The notes: a model not told the origin generated them from the sequence alone. Shown: positions 35,008-49,388, numbered from the stretch's first letter. The stretch is DNA of 64,000 nucleotides from Rhodospirillales bacterium (GCA_016215555.1 JACRJC010000005.1:40976-104975); one strand, 5' to 3'. A program made the numbers and translations.

Positions 35008-36172
35008 GGTCAAAGCAGACCCAAAGGGCGTTCTTGAAGGCCCGCATTTCATGGATGGCGACCACGCCTTGGCCGAAGGGGCCCTGGCTGCCGGTTGCCG
35101 CTTCTTCGCCGGCTATCCCATCACGCCCTCGACGGAAACCGCCGAGCGCTTTGCCGAGCGCTGCCCGGAGGCGGGCGGCCTGTTCATTCAGATGGAAGAT
35201 GAAATCGCCTCCATCGCCGCCCTGATCGGCGGCGCCTGGGGCGGCCAGAAGGTGATGACCGTCACTTCGGGCCCCGGCTTCTCGCTGATGATGGAGAATC
35301 TGGGCCTGGCCTGCATGACCGAGACGCCGATGGTCATCGCCAACGTCCAGCGCGGCGGCCCTTCGACCGGTCTGCCGACCCTGACCGCCCAGCAGGAAAT
35401 GATGCAGGCCAGATGGGGCTCGCACGGCGATTACCGCGTCATCGCCCTGGTGCCGGACAGCCCGCAGGAATGTTTCGATCTGGCCATCGAGGCTTTCAAC
35501 CTCTCCGAGACCTACCGCGTCCCCGTTCTCATCATGACCGACGAGACGGTCGGCCACATGCATGAGAAGGTGGTCATCCCCCCCGCCGACAAGATCGAGG
35601 TGGTCGAACGCAACTGGTACACGGGGCCCAAGGGCGAATACAAACCCTACAAGTTCGGCGACAAGAACTATATGCCGGGTCCGATGGTCAAGGTTGGCGA
35701 TGGGCATCGTTTTCACATCACCGGTCTGGTGCATGACGAGCGCGGCTATCCGCAGGCCACCGTCGAAGCCGGCAAGATCAACATCACCCATATCATCGAG
35801 AAAATCGATTCGAACCGCGACAAGATCGTGCGTTTCGAAGCCGATCAGCTGGATGACGCCGAAGTGGTGGTGGTGTCCTACGGCATCACGTCGCGCATCG
35901 CCATCAAGGCGGTGATGGACGCCAGAAAGCAGGGTATCAAGACCGGCAATTTCCGCATGATCACCGCTTGGCCATTCCCGGAAAAGCAGATTCGCGAGAT
36001 CGCCTCCAAGGTCAAGGCCATCGTGGTGCCAGAAATCAATTACGGCCAGATGGTGATGGAAGTCGAGCGTCTTGCCGCCGGCAAGTGCAAGGTCGTCAGC
36101 GTCAACAGCACGGGTGGCGCCGTCCACGATCCCAAGGAAATCCTTGCCGCCATCAAGGAGGCCCGGTCATGA
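35000..36172 (+). CDS. korA: 2-oxoglutarate:ferredoxin oxidoreductase subunit alpha
   Basis: 390 residues. FFAGYPITPSTETAERFA (residue about 35), QMEDEIASIAALIGGAWGG, TVTSGPGFSLMMENLGLA and ANVQRGGPSTGLPTLTAQ(Q) are the KorA signatures around the TPP and CoA site. The C-terminal transketolase-like domain (VVVSYGITSRIAIKAV and so on) is complete. It carboxylates succinyl-CoA to 2-oxoglutarate with reduced ferredoxin in the reductive TCA cycle. The start is taken as GTG 35000 because an AAGGAG site lies 7 bases before it; the in-frame ATG at 34970 has none. korB overlaps by 4 bases. Confidence 0.93.
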   Translation: MRKVKADPKGVLEGPHFMDGDHALAEGALAAGCRFFAGYPITPSTETAERFAERCPEAGGLFIQMEDEIASIAALIGGAWGGQKVMTVTSGPGFSLMMENLGLACMTETPMVIANVQRGGPSTGLPTLTAQQEMMQARWGSHGDYRVIALVPDSPQECFDLAIEAFNLSETYRVPVLIMTDETVGHMHEKVVIPPADKIEVVERNWYTGPKGEYKPYKFGDKNYMPGPMVKVGDGHRFHITGLVHDERGYPQATVEAGKINITHIIEKIDSNRDKIVRFEADQLDDAEVVVVSYGITSRIAIKAVMDARKQGIKTGNFRMITAWPFPEKQIREIASKVKAIVVPEINYGQMVMEVERLAAGKCKVVSVNSTGGAVHDPKEILAAIKEARS

Positions 36173-37107
36173 ACGTGAACGCCAACGCCAATTTCGCGCA
36201 AGACAATCCGATGTCGCAGTTCCTGCGCATGGAGCGCATGCCGCATATCTGGTGCCCGGGTTGCGGCATCGGCATCGTGGTGACCGCCTTCGCCGAAGCC
36301 ATCAAGAAGTCGGGGCTGGATCTCGACAAGGTGGCCATCGTTTCCGGCATCGGCTGCACGGGCCGCACGGCGGGCTATGTCAAGCTTGATTCCTTCCACA
36401 GCACGCATGGCCGCGCCATTCCCTTGGCCACCGGCCTGAAGCTGGCCAACCCCGAGATGAAGGTGGTGGTGTTCAGCGGCGACGGCGATCTGACCGGCAT
36501 CGGCGGCAACCATTTCATCCATGCGGCGCGCCGCAACATGGATCTGACCGTGGTCTGCGTGAATAACTTCACCTATGGCATGACCGGCGGCCAGGTGACG
36601 CCGACCACGCCGCACACCGCCAACGCCTCGACCACGCCTTTCGGCAATTACGAATATCCCTTCAGCCTGCCCTTTCTGGCCGATGCCTGCGGCGCCACCT
36701 ATGTGGCGCGCTGGACCTCGCTGCATGCCCGCCAGATCAGCGCCTCGATCAAGGAAGCGCTCAATCATCGCGGCTTCTCGTTCATCGAGGTGATCGCGCC
36801 CTGCACCACGCTTTATCAGCGCCGCAATCGCCTTGGCGATGGATTGGACGCGCTGGAATATTACCAGAACGACGCCGAGATCGTGCATGACATCGATACC
36901 CGTCTGGTCGATATCGACTATCAGGGCAAGATCAAGGTCGGCAAATTCGTCCACAAGGAAAAGCCCACCTATCTCGACAATGTGAACCAGCATTACGCCA
37001 ATGTCTTGGGCGACGAATATCAGCTTTACGGCAAGACGACGCCCGAGAGGGAAGCCGAAGCCAAGGCCAAGGCCGAAGCCGAAGCCGCCGCCAAGGGTGC
37101 CGTGTGA
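36169..37107 (+). CDS. korB: 2-oxoglutarate:ferredoxin oxidoreductase subunit beta
   Basis: 312 residues. TPP-binding subunit: WCPGCGIGIVVTAFAEA (residue 25), TGRTAGYVKLDSFHSTHGRAIPLATG, the diphosphate-binding motif VVFSGDGDLTGIGGNH and NNFTYGMTGGQVTPTTP. CPGCG and the further Cys in the N-terminal part hold the 4Fe-4S cluster. This combination is specific to Kor rather than Por (pyruvate) enzymes, although substrate is a prediction. ATGA overlap with korA. An Ala/Glu/Lys-rich tail (AEAKAKAEAEAAAKGAV) ends the protein. Confidence 0.94.
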   Translation: MNVNANANFAQDNPMSQFLRMERMPHIWCPGCGIGIVVTAFAEAIKKSGLDLDKVAIVSGIGCTGRTAGYVKLDSFHSTHGRAIPLATGLKLANPEMKVVVFSGDGDLTGIGGNHFIHAARRNMDLTVVCVNNFTYGMTGGQVTPTTPHTANASTTPFGNYEYPFSLPFLADACGATYVARWTSLHARQISASIKEALNHRGFSFIEVIAPCTTLYQRRNRLGDGLDALEYYQNDAEIVHDIDTRLVDIDYQGKIKVGKFVHKEKPTYLDNVNQHYANVLGDEYQLYGKTTPEREAEAKAKAEAEAAAKGAV

Positions 37108-37676
37108 TGATGGAAGTGCGCTTTTCCGGCTTTGGCGGCCAGGGCATCGTTCGCTGCGCTCTGATAACGGGCAAGGCGATCTCGCTCTATGACGACAAGT
37201 TCGCCACCATGACACAAAGCTTCGGCCCCGAAGCCCGCGGCGGCGCTTGCAGCTCGCAGTTGGTGGTGTCGGAAACGCGCGTCCTTTATCCCTATGTCAC
37301 CGTGCCCGGCGTGCTGGTGGCGCTGTCGCAGGAAGCCTATAACAAATACGAGCCCGAGTTGGGCAATGGCGGCATCCTCATCGTCGAGCAGGATCTGGTG
37401 AAGCAAAAGCCGGATACGGGGCGTGTGCAAATCTTTCCCGTGCCTGCCACCCGTTTCGCCGAGGAATTGGGCAATCGCCTTTTCGCCAATCTGGTGGTGA
37501 TCGGCTTCTTCGCCGCCGTCACCAAATGCGTGACCCCGGATGCCGTGAAGAAGGCGTTGCCCGAACTGGTGCCGGGGCGTTTCCTGAAGGCCAATATCCA
37601 GGCTTTCGACAAGGGCTATGCTTTCGGCAATGACATGCTGGCTGAACGGGCCAGTCCGAAAGAGGCCGTGGCATGA
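37107..37676 (+). CDS. korC: 2-oxoglutarate:ferredoxin oxidoreductase subunit gamma
   Basis: 189 residues. VRFSGFGGQGIVRCALITGKAI at the N terminus and TQSFGPEARGGACSSQLVVS are the gamma-subunit (POR_N) signatures. TGATG overlap with korB; the ATG at 37107 is preferred over a GTG three bases earlier and an ATG three bases later. It completes a KorDABC enzyme encoded contiguously, and overlaps hdrA by 4 bases. Confidence 0.93.
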   Translation: MMEVRFSGFGGQGIVRCALITGKAISLYDDKFATMTQSFGPEARGGACSSQLVVSETRVLYPYVTVPGVLVALSQEAYNKYEPELGNGGILIVEQDLVKQKPDTGRVQIFPVPATRFAEELGNRLFANLVVIGFFAAVTKCVTPDAVKKALPELVPGRFLKANIQAFDKGYAFGNDMLAERASPKEAVA

Positions 37677-39631
37677 CCAAGCGGACGGGCGTCTTCGTCT
37701 GCCATTGCGGCAACAATATCGCGGCCACCGTCGATGTGGCCCGCGTGGCCAAGGAAATGGGCGAGGTCGAAGGCGTCATCTTCTCGAAGGATTATGTCTA
37801 TATGTGCTCGGACCCCGGTCAGAGCACGATGGCCAACGCCATCAAGGACAATAAGCTGGACAGCGTCGTGGTCTCTTGCTGCTCGCCGACCTTGCATGAA
37901 AAGACCTTCCGCGATGTAACGGAAGAGGGTGGCGAGTTGAATCCCTATCGCTGCGAAATCGCCAATATCCGCGAGCAATGCGCCTGGGTGCATAAGGAAA
38001 AGCCCAAGGCCACGGAAAAGGCCCTGAAAATCACCCGCGCCGCCATCAAGCGCGTGCAGAACAACCAGTCGTTGACCCCCATTGGCGTGCCCGTGACCCG
38101 GCGCGTGATGGTCATCGGCGGCGGCGTGGCCGGCATTCAGGCGGCGCTCGATCTGGCCAATGCCGGCCTGCAGGTGGTGCTGGTCGAGAAGAACCCCACC
38201 GTCGGCGGCCACATGATTCAATTGTCGGAGACTTTCCCGACGCTGGATTGTTCGCAATGCATTCTCTCGCCCAAGATGGTCGAGGTCTCCAAGAACAAGA
38301 ATATCAAGCTGTTGACCCAGGCCGAAGTGCAGGAAGTGTCGGGCTTCGTCGGCAATTTCAAGGTCAAGGTGCGCCAGAAGGCCATCTATGTCGATCCTGA
38401 GAAATGCAAGATCTGCGACGATTGCGCCAAGGTCTGCCCGACCGTGGTGCCCAACGAATACGACCTGAACCTGACGCCCCGCCGCGCCATCTTCATTCCC
38501 TACGCCCAGGCCATTCCCGCCACCTACACGCTGGATGAAAGCGCCTGCCTGGGCCTGAACCCGGTGGTTTGCGGCAAGTGCGCCGACGTCTGCGAGGCCG
38601 ACGCCATCAATTACGACATGCGTCCCAAGACCATCGTCGAGGAAGTGGGCGCCATCGTCGTCGCCACCGGTTTCGACCTCTATGGCAAGGAAAATCTGGG
38701 CGAGTACGGCATGGGCAAATATGCCGACGTGCTGGACGGTTTGCAGTTCGAGCGCCTGTGCTCGGCTTCCGGTCCCACCGGCGGCCATGTGCTGCGCCCC
38801 AGCGACCATAAGGAACCCAAGAACGTCGTCTTCATCCAGTGCGCCGGCTCGCGCGATCCCGAATCTCACTGCGCCTACTGCTCGAAGATCTGCTGTATGT
38901 ACACGGCCAAGCATGCGACGCTGTACAAGCATCATGTGCCCGATGGTCAGGCCTATGTCTTCTATATCGACATCCGTTCCGGCGGCAAAGGCTATGAGGA
39001 ATTCGTCCAGCGCTCGATGGAGCGCGACGAAGTCATGTATCTGCGCGGCCGGGTCTCGAAGGTGTACGAGAACAACGGCAGCATGATCGTCAAGGGCGTC
39101 GATACCATTTCCGGCAAGAATGTCGAGATCGAGGCCGACATGGTGGTGCTGGCCCTGGCCATGCAGCCTTCCAAGGGAACCGCCGACGTCGCCAAGACCT
39201 TGAAGATCGGCAGGGACAAGGATGGCTTCCTGGCCGAGGCGCATCCCAAGCTGCGCCCGGTGGAAAGCGTGACCGCCGGCATCTTCCTGGCCGGCGCCGC
39301 CCAGGCGCCCAAGGACATTCCGGAAACCGTCTGCCAGGCCAGCGCCGCCGCCAGCAAGGTGATTCAGCTTTTGTCGAAGGACGAGCTGATGCACAGCCCG
39401 GCCATCGCCAAGGTGCGTCTCTCGCATTGCACCGGCTGCGAAATGTGCGTCCAGGCCTGTCCCTACGGCGCCATCAGCCTTTCCGGCCCCAATGCCAAGG
39501 CCAGCGTCAACGATGTTCTGTGCGAGGGCTGCGGCACCTGCCAGGCGGTGTGCCTGCGCGCCGCCATCGACGTCAAGAACATCACGCAGATGCAGGTTCA
39601 CGACATGATCAACGCCTGTCTTGGAGTATGA
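37673..39631 (+). CDS. hdrA: Heterodisulfide reductase subunit A-like bifurcating flavoprotein
   Basis: 652 residues. The N-terminal Fe-S domain (VCHCG, YMCSDPGQ, CCSPTLHEKTFR), then a thioredoxin-reductase-like FAD domain (VMVIGGGVAGIQAALDLANA, residues 146-165; VEKNPTVGGHMIQLSETFPT, CSQCILSPKM), an inserted cluster pair (CKICDDCAKVCP, VCGKCADVC) and a C-terminal 2x[4Fe-4S] ferredoxin (583-652; CTGCEMCVQACPYGAI, CEGCGTCQAVC). In methanogens HdrA is the site of flavin-based electron bifurcation. Located between korC and the flx genes, with ATGA overlaps on both sides, which argues for one stoichiometric complex with ferredoxin as one acceptor. Confidence 0.93.
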   Translation: MTKRTGVFVCHCGNNIAATVDVARVAKEMGEVEGVIFSKDYVYMCSDPGQSTMANAIKDNKLDSVVVSCCSPTLHEKTFRDVTEEGGELNPYRCEIANIREQCAWVHKEKPKATEKALKITRAAIKRVQNNQSLTPIGVPVTRRVMVIGGGVAGIQAALDLANAGLQVVLVEKNPTVGGHMIQLSETFPTLDCSQCILSPKMVEVSKNKNIKLLTQAEVQEVSGFVGNFKVKVRQKAIYVDPEKCKICDDCAKVCPTVVPNEYDLNLTPRRAIFIPYAQAIPATYTLDESACLGLNPVVCGKCADVCEADAINYDMRPKTIVEEVGAIVVATGFDLYGKENLGEYGMGKYADVLDGLQFERLCSASGPTGGHVLRPSDHKEPKNVVFIQCAGSRDPESHCAYCSKICCMYTAKHATLYKHHVPDGQAYVFYIDIRSGGKGYEEFVQRSMERDEVMYLRGRVSKVYENNGSMIVKGVDTISGKNVEIEADMVVLALAMQPSKGTADVAKTLKIGRDKDGFLAEAHPKLRPVESVTAGIFLAGAAQAPKDIPETVCQASAAASKVIQLLSKDELMHSPAIAKVRLSHCTGCEMCVQACPYGAISLSGPNAKASVNDVLCEGCGTCQAVCLRAAIDVKNITQMQVHDMINACLGV

Positions 39632-40086
39632 ACGCCGTGGCGAATGTTCAAGAGACCGCCAAGGACGAGCCGGGTTTCGAGCCCAAGATCGTCGCCTTCC
39701 TGTGCAAATGGTGCTCGTCGGCGGGCAGTGATCTGGCCGGCGTGTCGCGCCTTCAATATCCGTCCAACGCCGTGCCCATCACCATCATGTGTTCGGGTTC
39801 GATGTCGCCGATGTTCGTGCTCTCGGCCTTCAACAAGGGCGCCGACGGCGTGCTGGTCTCGGGCTGCCATCCCGGCGACTGCCACTATCTGAAGGGCAAT
39901 TTCTACGCCCGGCGCAAGATCTACCTGGTTCAGAAACTGCTGCAGTTCATCGGGCTCGAGAATGACCGTTTCCGCATGAGCTGGGTGTCGGCCGCCGAGG
40001 GCGTGAAATTCGCCGGCGTCGTCGATGAGTTCGTGAAAGACGTCAAGAAGCTGGGACCGCAGACCCGGCTGAAGGCGAAACGCTGA
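39628..40086 (+). CDS. flxD: MvhD/FlxD-like [2Fe-2S] subunit linking HdrA to the NADH module
   Basis: 152 residues of the MvhD family: IVAFLCKWCSSAGSDLAGVSRL, IMCSGSMSPMFVLSAFNKGADGVLVSGCHPGDCHYLKGN, then a helical tail. In methanogens MvhD docks the hydrogenase to HdrA; in bacterial Flx systems the homolog links the NADH-oxidising subunits to HdrA. Start ATG 39628 overlaps the hdrA stop (ATGA), and flxC overlaps by one base (TGATG). Cysteines for a 2Fe-2S cluster are present. Confidence 0.9.
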   Translation: MNAVANVQETAKDEPGFEPKIVAFLCKWCSSAGSDLAGVSRLQYPSNAVPITIMCSGSMSPMFVLSAFNKGADGVLVSGCHPGDCHYLKGNFYARRKIYLVQKLLQFIGLENDRFRMSWVSAAEGVKFAGVVDEFVKDVKKLGPQTRLKAKR

Positions 40087-41120
40087 TGATCGATGTCGCC
40101 GCCATCAAGGCCCATGCCAAGGCCCTGCTCGAAAAGGGCACGGTTCGTGCCGTCATCGGCTATCGCAACAGCACGGCGGGTTTGCTGGCCGAGCCCTTCG
40201 TCTTTACCGGCCCCGAATCCGTCGATGACCTGATTTACGGACCTTCCTGCGTGCAGAATCTGGCTCTGTATCTGGTCAACGACAAGAAGGAGAGGGCCCA
40301 TCACAAAAGCGACGATGCGCGGCCCGTGGCCGTCGTCGCCAAGGGCTGCGACGCCCGGGCCATCACGGTTCTGTTGCAAGAAAAGCATTTCTTGCGCGAA
40401 GCCATTCATGTCATCGGCGTTTCCTGCGAAGGGACGGGCGTCGTTGACACGAAGAAGCTGGCAAGGAAACTCGGCGGCAAGCATGCCGTTGAGATCGACT
40501 TCGATGGCGGCGAGGCTTTTGCCGTCACCACGGCGGACGGCGTGCAAAGCCTTCCCGCCGCCGAAATCATGGCCGAACGTTGCCTGGAATGCCGTGGCGC
40601 CCATCCGCAACTGGCCGACATCGCCTTCGGCGAGGCCAAAACCGACCGCGCCCTCCACACGCCCTTCCAGGCCGTGAAGCACAAGATGAAGGAAGAGCAG
40701 GACAATCGCTGGAGCTTCTGGGCCCGCCAGTTCGACCGCTGCCTGCGCTGCTATGCCTGCCGCTCGGTCTGTCCGATGTGCTATTGCGAGGAATGCGTGG
40801 TCGACAGCATTCAGTTCGCGGTCCTGCCCGACACCACGGCGGAAGAAAAAGCCAACCGCATCAAGTGGATCGAGCGCTCGCCCAACCGTTCGGAATCGGC
40901 CATGTATCACATGGTCCGCGCCATCCATCTGGCCGGTCGCTGCATCGATTGCGCCGAATGCGAGCGCGTCTGCCCGGTCAATATTCCGCTGCGCCTGTTG
41001 AATACGCGCCTCGAGATGGAAGCCTTCGAAACCTTCGACTACAACCCCGGATCGGACATGAACGCGCCAACGCTTACGTCGTCGTTCAAGGACACCGACC
41101 CCAACAGTTTCATCAGGTAG
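40086..41120 (+). CDS. FlxC-like multi-cluster iron-sulfur protein (F420-hydrogenase/FdhB-related)
   Basis: 344 residues. The first 190 resemble the beta-subunit fold of F420 hydrogenases/dehydrogenases and FdhB (LIYGPSCVQNLALYL, VVAKGCDARAITVLLQE, GVSCEGTG, CLECRGAHPQLADIAFGE). A 2x[4Fe-4S] domain follows with CLRCYACRSVCPMCYCEECVV (about residue 219) and CIDCAECERVCPVNIP (about 292). It most likely carries electrons between the flavin subunit (FlxA) and HdrA. Letter assignment between FlxB and FlxC is from memory and may be reversed. One-base overlap with flxD. Confidence 0.78.
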   Translation: MIDVAAIKAHAKALLEKGTVRAVIGYRNSTAGLLAEPFVFTGPESVDDLIYGPSCVQNLALYLVNDKKERAHHKSDDARPVAVVAKGCDARAITVLLQEKHFLREAIHVIGVSCEGTGVVDTKKLARKLGGKHAVEIDFDGGEAFAVTTADGVQSLPAAEIMAERCLECRGAHPQLADIAFGEAKTDRALHTPFQAVKHKMKEEQDNRWSFWARQFDRCLRCYACRSVCPMCYCEECVVDSIQFAVLPDTTAEEKANRIKWIERSPNRSESAMYHMVRAIHLAGRCIDCAECERVCPVNIPLRLLNTRLEMEAFETFDYNPGSDMNAPTLTSSFKDTDPNSFIR

Positions 41121-41124
41121 GACC

Positions 41125-42180
41125 ATGACAAAGACCATGGCCATGGAAAAGATGCTGAACAAGGCCGATCTGGCCGCCTGGATGGGCAAGCTGGAGACGC
41201 ACCAATTGTTCGCGCCCATGCTGGAAGACGAGGGCGTTTGGAATTATGCGCCTGTCGTGAAGGCCGCCGATGTGGCGCTTGACCAACCCAACACGGTGCG
41301 CCCGCCCAAGGATTTCGTCTTCCCGCAGCGCGAAACGCTTTACAGGTTCGAGCAGGTTCGCGGCGAGGCGCCGGTCCTGACCGAGACGCTTCCAGATCCC
41401 CAGCCCAGCGTCGTTTTCGGCGTGCGGCCTTGTGATTCAAGGGGGCTGGTGCGCCAGGACATCGTATTCACCAAGGAATTCGACGACCCCTATTTCCAGG
41501 GCCGCCGCGCCAAGACCATTTTTGTCGGTCAGGCCTGCAAGGTGCCGCCTTCGCCCAATTGCTTTTGCAACTCGGTGGGTGGCTCTCCCAGTTCGGAAGA
41601 CGGGCTTGATCTGTTGATGACCGAGTTGGACGGCAAATATCACGTCAAGGCGGTCACGCAGCGCGGCGCCGACCTTCTGGCCAAGGGCGGGGCCTTGTTC
41701 AAGGAGGCTTCCGCTTCCGACAAGGCCGCCGTCGCCAAGGCCCACGAGTCCGCCAAGGCCCATCCCCAGCGCCCGATCAAGGAACTGGGCAAGGTTGCCG
41801 GCGCCCTGAAGCAGAACTTCGATTCCAAAGCCTGGGACGAGATGGCCAAGGCCTGCATCGGCTGCGGCATCTGCACCTTCTTGTGCCCGACCTGCCATTG
41901 TTTCGACATCAATGACGAAGTGACCTGTTCCAGCCCCTGCAAGGGCGAGCGCGTGCGGACCTGGGACACCTGCCAGTTCCCCGATTTCACCATGCATACG
42001 TCCGGCCATAATCCCAGGGAAACCCTGGGCTCGCGCCTGCGTCAACGGGTCTGCCACAAATTCCAATATTTCACCGAGAATCATGATATGCCTCAATGCA
42101 CCGGCTGCGGACGCTGCATATCCTTGTGCCCGGTGGGCATCGATATCGTTTCCGTCGTCGAAAGGTTGGGGCAGCCATGA
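41125..42180 (+). CDS. FlxB-like iron-sulfur protein (anaerobic sulfite reductase subunit A-related)
   Basis: 351 residues of the 4Fe-4S_22/AsrA-like family: VFGVRPCDSRGLVRQDIVF (about residue 95), VGQACKVPPSPNCFCNSVGGSP, then two ferredoxin motifs, CIGCGICTFLCPTCHCFDINDEV (about 245) and CTGCGRCISLCPVGIDIVSVVE at the C terminus. The relatives HydB, AsrA and FlxB all pass electrons from an NAD(P)H-oxidising FAD subunit, and flxA follows here with an ATGA overlap. Four in-frame ATGs at 41125, 41137, 41143 and 41152 compete; the first two are both plausible. Letter assignment to FlxB is tentative. Confidence 0.78.
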   Translation: MTKTMAMEKMLNKADLAAWMGKLETHQLFAPMLEDEGVWNYAPVVKAADVALDQPNTVRPPKDFVFPQRETLYRFEQVRGEAPVLTETLPDPQPSVVFGVRPCDSRGLVRQDIVFTKEFDDPYFQGRRAKTIFVGQACKVPPSPNCFCNSVGGSPSSEDGLDLLMTELDGKYHVKAVTQRGADLLAKGGALFKEASASDKAAVAKAHESAKAHPQRPIKELGKVAGALKQNFDSKAWDEMAKACIGCGICTFLCPTCHCFDINDEVTCSSPCKGERVRTWDTCQFPDFTMHTSGHNPRETLGSRLRQRVCHKFQYFTENHDMPQCTGCGRCISLCPVGIDIVSVVERLGQP

Positions 42181-43001
42181 GCCATAACGCTTATCTGCCG
42201 AAGCTGGGGCGCATCGCCGCCATCAAGGACGAGGTGCCGGGAAACCGCGCCATCAAGACCTATCAGATCGAATTCGTGAGTGGCGACGGATTCGAGCATG
42301 ATTGCGGCCAGTGCGCCATGATTTCGGTCTTCGGCAAGGGCGAGAGCATGATCTCGATCGCCTCTGCCCCGCATGTCACCGGTTATAAGCAGTTCAGCAT
42401 CATGAAAACCGGACGGGTGACGACGGCCCTGCACGATCTCAATGTCGGCGACATCGTCGGCGTGCGCGGCCCCTACGGCAACAAATTTCCGGTCAAGGAC
42501 TGGAAGGGCAAGAATCTGGTATTCATCGGCGGCGGCGTCGGCCTGGCCCCCATCTGGCCGGTCATCCAGACGGCGCTGCATCACAAGGGCAGCTACGGCA
42601 AGGTGTCGGTCTTCTATGGCGGGCGCACGTCGCGCGACCTGATGTACAAGGCCGATCTCGACAAGATGCGCGAGCAGGCCGACATCCATCTGTCGGTCGA
42701 TGCCAAGGAAGACGGCTGGAAGGAATTCGTGGGTTTCGTGCCGTCCAACGTCAAGGACAAGGCGCCCAGCCCCGACAACGCCATCGCCATCACCTGCGGC
42801 CCGCCGATTATGATAAAGTTCGTCATTCAGAATCTGAAAGAGCTTGGATTCACCGACGACAACATCTACACCACCATCGAGAACAAGATGAAATGCGGCA
42901 TCGGCAAATGCGGGCGCTGCAATGTCGGCAAGGACTATGTCTGCGTGAACGGTCCGGTCTATTCCTGGGCCGCGCTTAAGGAACTGCCTCCCGAATACTG
43001 A
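42177..43001 (+). CDS. flxA: FlxA-like FAD/NAD(P)H-binding oxidoreductase
   Basis: 274 residues. The ferredoxin-reductase fold has a FAD-binding barrel (QCAMISVFGKGESMISIASAP; PYGNKFP), then the NAD-binding domain (NLVFIGGGVGLAPIWPVI; SVFYGGRTSRDLMY; AITCGPPIMIKFV). A C-terminal cysteine cluster CGIGKCGRCNVGKDYVC binds 2Fe-2S, as in the PyrK/AsrB/HydG family. It should oxidise NADH (or NADPH) and be the electron entry point of the Flx-Hdr module. Start ATG 42177 overlaps the previous stop. Confidence 0.9.
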   Translation: MSHNAYLPKLGRIAAIKDEVPGNRAIKTYQIEFVSGDGFEHDCGQCAMISVFGKGESMISIASAPHVTGYKQFSIMKTGRVTTALHDLNVGDIVGVRGPYGNKFPVKDWKGKNLVFIGGGVGLAPIWPVIQTALHHKGSYGKVSVFYGGRTSRDLMYKADLDKMREQADIHLSVDAKEDGWKEFVGFVPSNVKDKAPSPDNAIAITCGPPIMIKFVIQNLKELGFTDDNIYTTIENKMKCGIGKCGRCNVGKDYVCVNGPVYSWAALKELPPEY

Positions 43002-43022
43002 TCCTAGTCAGGGGTAAAAGAG

Positions 43023-44293
43023 ATGAACATCACCGGCATGCTCTGGGGCTCGAAGCTCCTCAAGATCGTGGACTTTCCGACTTCGGAAGTTCTGGGTCCC
43101 GAGGCCAGCGAGCAGGAGATCAAGGACCTGATCGCCCGTTGCGGCTCGGTCTTCGTCAAGCCCATTTTCCGGGGCGGCGTCGGCAAGAAGGGCAAGGCGG
43201 GGTTGCTGGGCCGGGCCAAGAACCTGAAAGAAGCGCTGGCCGAGAAGGAGCGCCTGTACTTCGCCGAGCACAAGCACGGCAACCAGACCGCCAAGGCGCA
43301 GGGCGTCACCTTCGAGGGTGCGGTTCCGGCCGAGCATGAGGTCTATGTCTCGATCACCGATTCCACCAAATACCGCGCGCCGACCCTGACCATCACCCAT
43401 AAGGGCGGCATGGACATCGAGGAGCTGGGCAAGGATGAAATCGCCGAAATCCCCTTCGATCCGCTGACCGGCTTGAAGTCGTTCGTCATCACCAACGCCC
43501 TGTCCGACATCAAGGCGCCGCGCGAAATCATTTCGCCGCTGGCCCAGAACCTGCCCAAGCTGTGGGACCTGTTCCATCATTACGGCATGACGACGTTGGA
43601 GCTGAATCCCATCCGCATGAGCCAGAAGCGCCCGGGCACGCTGACCCCGGTCGCCTGCGACTTCAAATGCGGTTTCGACCAGGACGATCCCCGCGTCAAG
43701 CGCCTTAGCCTGCCGGCCGAACTGTTCGCCGTCGATTATTCTGACTTCGAGCAGGAAATCAACCAATTGCGCACCTATCAGGGCCAGTCGGACGTCTCGG
43801 TCATCAACGCCAACGGCACCATCCTGGCCCCCACCTTCGGCGGCGGCGCCAATTCGCTGGTCACTGAATTCCTGGGCGACGACGCCATCATCTCGTCGGA
43901 TTTCGGCGGCAATCCGCCCTACGAGAAGATGCGCGAAGTGATGCGCATCTGCCTGAAACATTGGCTGAAGCAGACCAACGTGCTGTTCATCATCGGCGGC
44001 AAGGCCAACAACACCGACATTTTCATCACCTTCCGGGCCATGGCCGACGCGCTGCGCGAATATTTCTCGGAACACGGACCGACCCCGCTTTACGTGGTGA
44101 TTGGCCGCGGCGGTCCCAATCTGTCGCGCGGCCTTCTGTCCTTCAAGGATGTTTGCGAATCGCTGGGCCTGCCCTATCGCATCTTCGCCTTCGATTCGGC
44201 GATGACCGACGTGGTGCGTTACGCCCAGGAAGCCGACCGCTGGATGAAGGCGGGCGGGCGTGAAATGCTGGCCAAGAAGCTGGGAGTCGCGGC

Positions 44294-44297
<4 letters not shown>
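43023..44297 (+). CDS. aclB: ATP citrate lyase small (ATP-grasp/beta) subunit, divergent type
   Basis: 424 residues. An ATP-grasp/succinyl-CoA-synthetase-beta-like N-terminal part (SVFVKPIFRGGVGKKGKAGLLG, residues about 42-63; VYVSITDSTKYRAPTLTITHKGG; LWDLFHHYGMTTLELNPIRM, the Mg/ATP motif) and a C-terminal flavodoxin-like half (SVINANGTILAPTFGGGANSLVTEFLG; TNVLFIIGGKANNTDIFITF; VVIGRGGPN). The domain order is that of the AclB subunit in two-gene ACLs. Strong GGGTAAAAG ribosome site. The large subunit overlaps by 4 bases. Sequence is clearly diverged from Chlorobium-type AclB as far as I can judge from memory. Confidence 0.9.
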
Positions 44298-49308
<5,011 letters not shown>

Positions 49309-49341
49309 TTTAGCGAAGGCTAAAATGAGCCCCTACTGATG

Positions 49342-49388
49342 AAAAATGGTGGCGGCCTCCCCACACTAAGGGGTGGCCGCCATTTTTT
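49342..49388 (+). terminator. Rho-independent terminator after icd2
   Basis: Long stem built from AAAAATGG(TGG)CGGCC and GGCCGCCATTTTTT with an inner TCCCC/GGGGT pair and a CACACTAA loop, ending in six Ts. It closes the hdrB-to-icd2 operon. acnB begins 56 bases later with its own promoter region. Confidence 0.9.

Noticed and set aside
33153..39631. HdrABC as evidence of methanogenesis or an archaeal origin of the contig
   Set aside because: All surrounding genes are bacterial (LptD, FeoB, FabD, MsbA), and HdrABC-Flx occurs in many bacteria, where it does not use CoM/CoB.
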